Shown here in pieces: positions 62,145 to 64,000 of a stretch of DNA of 64,000 bases. Location: the NCBI GenBank assembly GCA_951799405.1, contig OX637345.1:12524001-12588000 (forward strand), in the 5' to 3' direction. Source of the stretch: Agapetus fuscipes. Lineage: Eukaryota > Arthropoda > Insecta > Trichoptera > Glossosomatidae. The notes beneath the pieces were generated by a model that was not told where the DNA came from, searched no databases, and worked only from the letters and a program-made list of their open reading frames with translations. The translations under genes and the position numbers were made by a program. The stretch's first letter is position 1. Every line of letters begins with the position of its first letter.

Positions 62145-62733
62145 TTTAAAAATGTAATTTGTCGTGTATGTTCCTTGGCTTATAGGTTGGTATGCGGCTT
62201 ACCACCCATGCTGTAAAAATGGTTCACTTTGCCAATGCCACCCCTGTTTCAGGGAAGGACGGCAAGAGTTGCTGGGTGTATGTGCATTATGGGGCATCCA
62301 CACGCTTGCAGCAAGCGCCTTGCGGCGAGTAGTCTAGGAGCTAGACGTATGAAACCTTACCTCAGTCAGGCTGGTAGTTTGCATCGAGTACATCATTTTT
62401 TCACAGATCCAAAACGCTCCAGGATAGGAAAAGGCAGATCTGTGAATAAATCATGTACTCGATGCAAACTACCAGCCTGATCATGTCTCTGCCTGGTAGT
62501 CGATGAGGTAAGGTTTCATACGTCTAGCTCTTAGACTACTTGAAGCAAGGCGCTTGCCGCAAGCGTGTGGATGCCCCATTAGAGATTTGGGTTTTTATGT
62601 TGTAGGCATTGGTTGTAGGTTCACATGCGGCATGTGCAAGCGCGAACTTGTACGCGTCTGCTTGTGAGAATGCATATACTGCATTGATATAATGTGAATC
62701 CCCAATGTAACATATCTTTGCAACTTAGATTAG
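62145..62733 (+). mobile_element. R245 split by a palindromic MITE
   Basis: 62145-62289 (with about 20 bp of LINE 3' UTR) and 62579-62733 rejoin; the tail is ttagattagatta. Confidence 0.85.
62290..62578. mobile_element. Palindromic MITE, 289 bp, related to 1597
   Basis: Ends TGGGGCATCCACACGCTTGC; arms of about 110-120 bp, TTA on both sides. Shares only the ends with the 1597 element. Confidence 0.85.
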
Positions 62734-63165
62734 ATTAAATATTCTGTGGTGTTTGACAGCTCTGTGATTAACAGTTTAGTGTGATAGTATGTTACGATGC
62801 ATGGCATATGTCGTACACCTATGTAACTAGGGTACTTAGAAAACAATAACAAATTATTAGTTAGCTGCGCTAGCAAACCGGCCGTGTGACGTCACAACTT
62901 TTTTGGTGCATGCCCAAACCCTCTTCGAACCCGTCCTGTATGTATGTGTCAGAATGACCCACATCACGTGGCCGCTCACACCAAGCTATTTTTTTTACAA
63001 GTGGTGAATCGGTTCGTTGTGAAGTTAAGAGCAATGGCACGACAAAACAAGAACCTCTACAGAAGACAGTTGAATTGTCAGAAAAATTGTTGTTGCTCGT
63101 GATCGAGGATTGTAGGTACATGAGGTGACCTTTGGTGATGCATCAACAGAAAGCGCAGAAGCTAA
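62734..63165. other. Unassigned stretch
   Basis: cgtcctgtatgtatgtgtca at 62935 recurs at 43293; otherwise nothing recognised. Confidence 0.35.
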
Positions 63166-63506
63166 CGCTACTAAGCTACACATATAGTGTACCTTCTTGC
63201 CGCGTTAGGGGTCGCATGTGGAGAGTGGAACCTATTTATTTATACAGTTAAGGGGACCGGTCTTACGCCAACCACTTCAGTTGAAGTGGGTGTAGCTATA
63301 TGAATGGTATCGCATTGTTTGTCCAACGTGTTGATGACTGGGAGAACCATGGAATTGAGTGCAAGCCTATTCCAACTGAGCTACACATAGGTACAGTTCA
63401 ACTTAATACCGCGTTGTCTTGTTGTGCGGAACCTATTTATTTTCACTGATAAGGGGTCAGCCTACCGCCAACGCAAGCGTTCTACCAACTGAGCCACCGA
63501 CTCAAC
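63166..63506 (-). mobile_element. Two S2 SINE fragments in tandem
   Basis: 63166-63295 (aagctacacatatagtgtac to ttcagttgaagtggg) and 63375-63506 (ttctaccaactgagccaccg). Confidence 0.68.
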
Positions 63507-64000
63507 AATAGGAAATAAATGTATTTTTTTAAATAACTTGTAACCCATACAAACGAGTACATAATTAAAATGTTTATTTTTATATGTGTTATATCATGAC
63601 TTCAAGCCGAGAATATTAATTAACTTCGCTCCACCCTAATGTGGATGCAGCGATGCTAAACCAGCGATATATAAGCGCACAAAAAAGTAAACCAAGTTTT
63701 TACAGAACGGGGGTCAGCCTCATACCTCCAACCCATTCGTCGAGAAACTTGAAGAAGTAAAAAATGTGGCGAAAAATTACGTTTGTGTAACAGAAAAGTT
63801 AACAGAGATTTTCATACTTTCGTCAGCGCTAGAGTGCTGTTCATAACAAATATCGTTGCTATGGTGATTTCATAGGTTTCTATGGTGATATGGACATAGA
63901 TTTAAGACGGAGTAGAGGCACGTTGATTGCAAAGAAAATGACAAAAACATTTTATCTGCGTGGTCGAAAACGCACTATCAACAATGGCTGGCGTCAAAAA
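63507..64000. other. Unassigned right end, with an R245 scrap
   Basis: 63690-63735 (tttttacagaacgggggtca) is a worn R245 head; the rest shows nothing. Confidence 0.4.

Noticed and set aside
62870..63121. 83-codon minus-strand ORF
   Set aside because: No recognisable protein; includes a short repeat also at 43293.
1..64000. CRISPR arrays, operons, riboswitches, bacterial promoters
   Set aside because: The DNA is clearly eukaryotic (spliced genes, SINEs, LINEs). The only regular array is the 60-bp minisatellite, which has no unique spacers.

Overview
This is AT-rich nuclear DNA from an animal, most likely an insect and plausibly a moth or butterfly. The reasons are the two exon-intron genes, the RTE-like and Jockey/CR1-like LINE relics, and the dense SINE and MITE load. 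The species cannot be named from the sequence. There are no bacterial, phage or CRISPR features and no genuine tRNA or rRNA genes; every tRNA-like stretch is a SINE head.

Two host genes are present. On the minus strand, from 13559 to beyond the left edge, lies a neprilysin-like M13 zinc metallopeptidase (type II membrane protein). Eleven exons joining the cytoplasmic/transmembrane part to the HELTH zinc site are readable, with splice phases that close perfectly, and the gene runs off the window after 24 nt of the next exon. It has at least three candidate alternative first coding exons (13449-13559, 13149-13268, 7599-7691), all ending in phase 0 and all able to splice to the transmembrane exon at 5533. 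On the plus strand, a dihydropyrimidinase/CRMP gene starts at 29423 with a 13-codon exon. A 27.6 kb intron follows, then a 95-nt exon 2 at 57046-57140, and the gene leaves the window at the right. The two genes are divergent.

Almost everything else is mobile DNA, heavily nested. The main families are as follows. S1 is a tRNA-derived SINE with a Gln-like head. S2 is a tRNA-derived SINE with a TTCG hairpin and a TTGCG-repeat tail. S1-S2 is a composite two-headed SINE. S3 is a tRNA-like SINE with a poly(A) tail. R245 is a ~245-bp retroposon with a TTAGA-type tail, present in about 30 copies, that is also the 3' end of a LINE. There are several LINE 3' fragments, and one long 816-codon Jockey/CR1-like reverse transcriptase ORF next to CRMP exon 2. 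LTR remnants include one with a primer-binding site. Many MITEs are present, several of them near-perfect palindromes.

Region by region: 1-7.7 kb peptidase exons with repeats in introns; 7.7-13.6 kb the alternative 5' exons among nested SINE/LINE/MITE insertions; 13.6-29.4 kb intergenic repeats, including an LTR and a hAT-like element carrying a palindromic MITE; 29.4-57.1 kb CRMP intron 1, with degenerate and 60-bp minisatellites, a foldback element, composite SINEs and LINE relics; 57.1-64 kb the antisense LINE and further SINE/MITE debris. Nothing looks like a new multi-gene system. The most novel material is the retroposon biology: tail sharing between S1 and a LINE ORF terminus, tail swapping, a mobile two-headed SINE, and palindromic MITEs that share only their ends.
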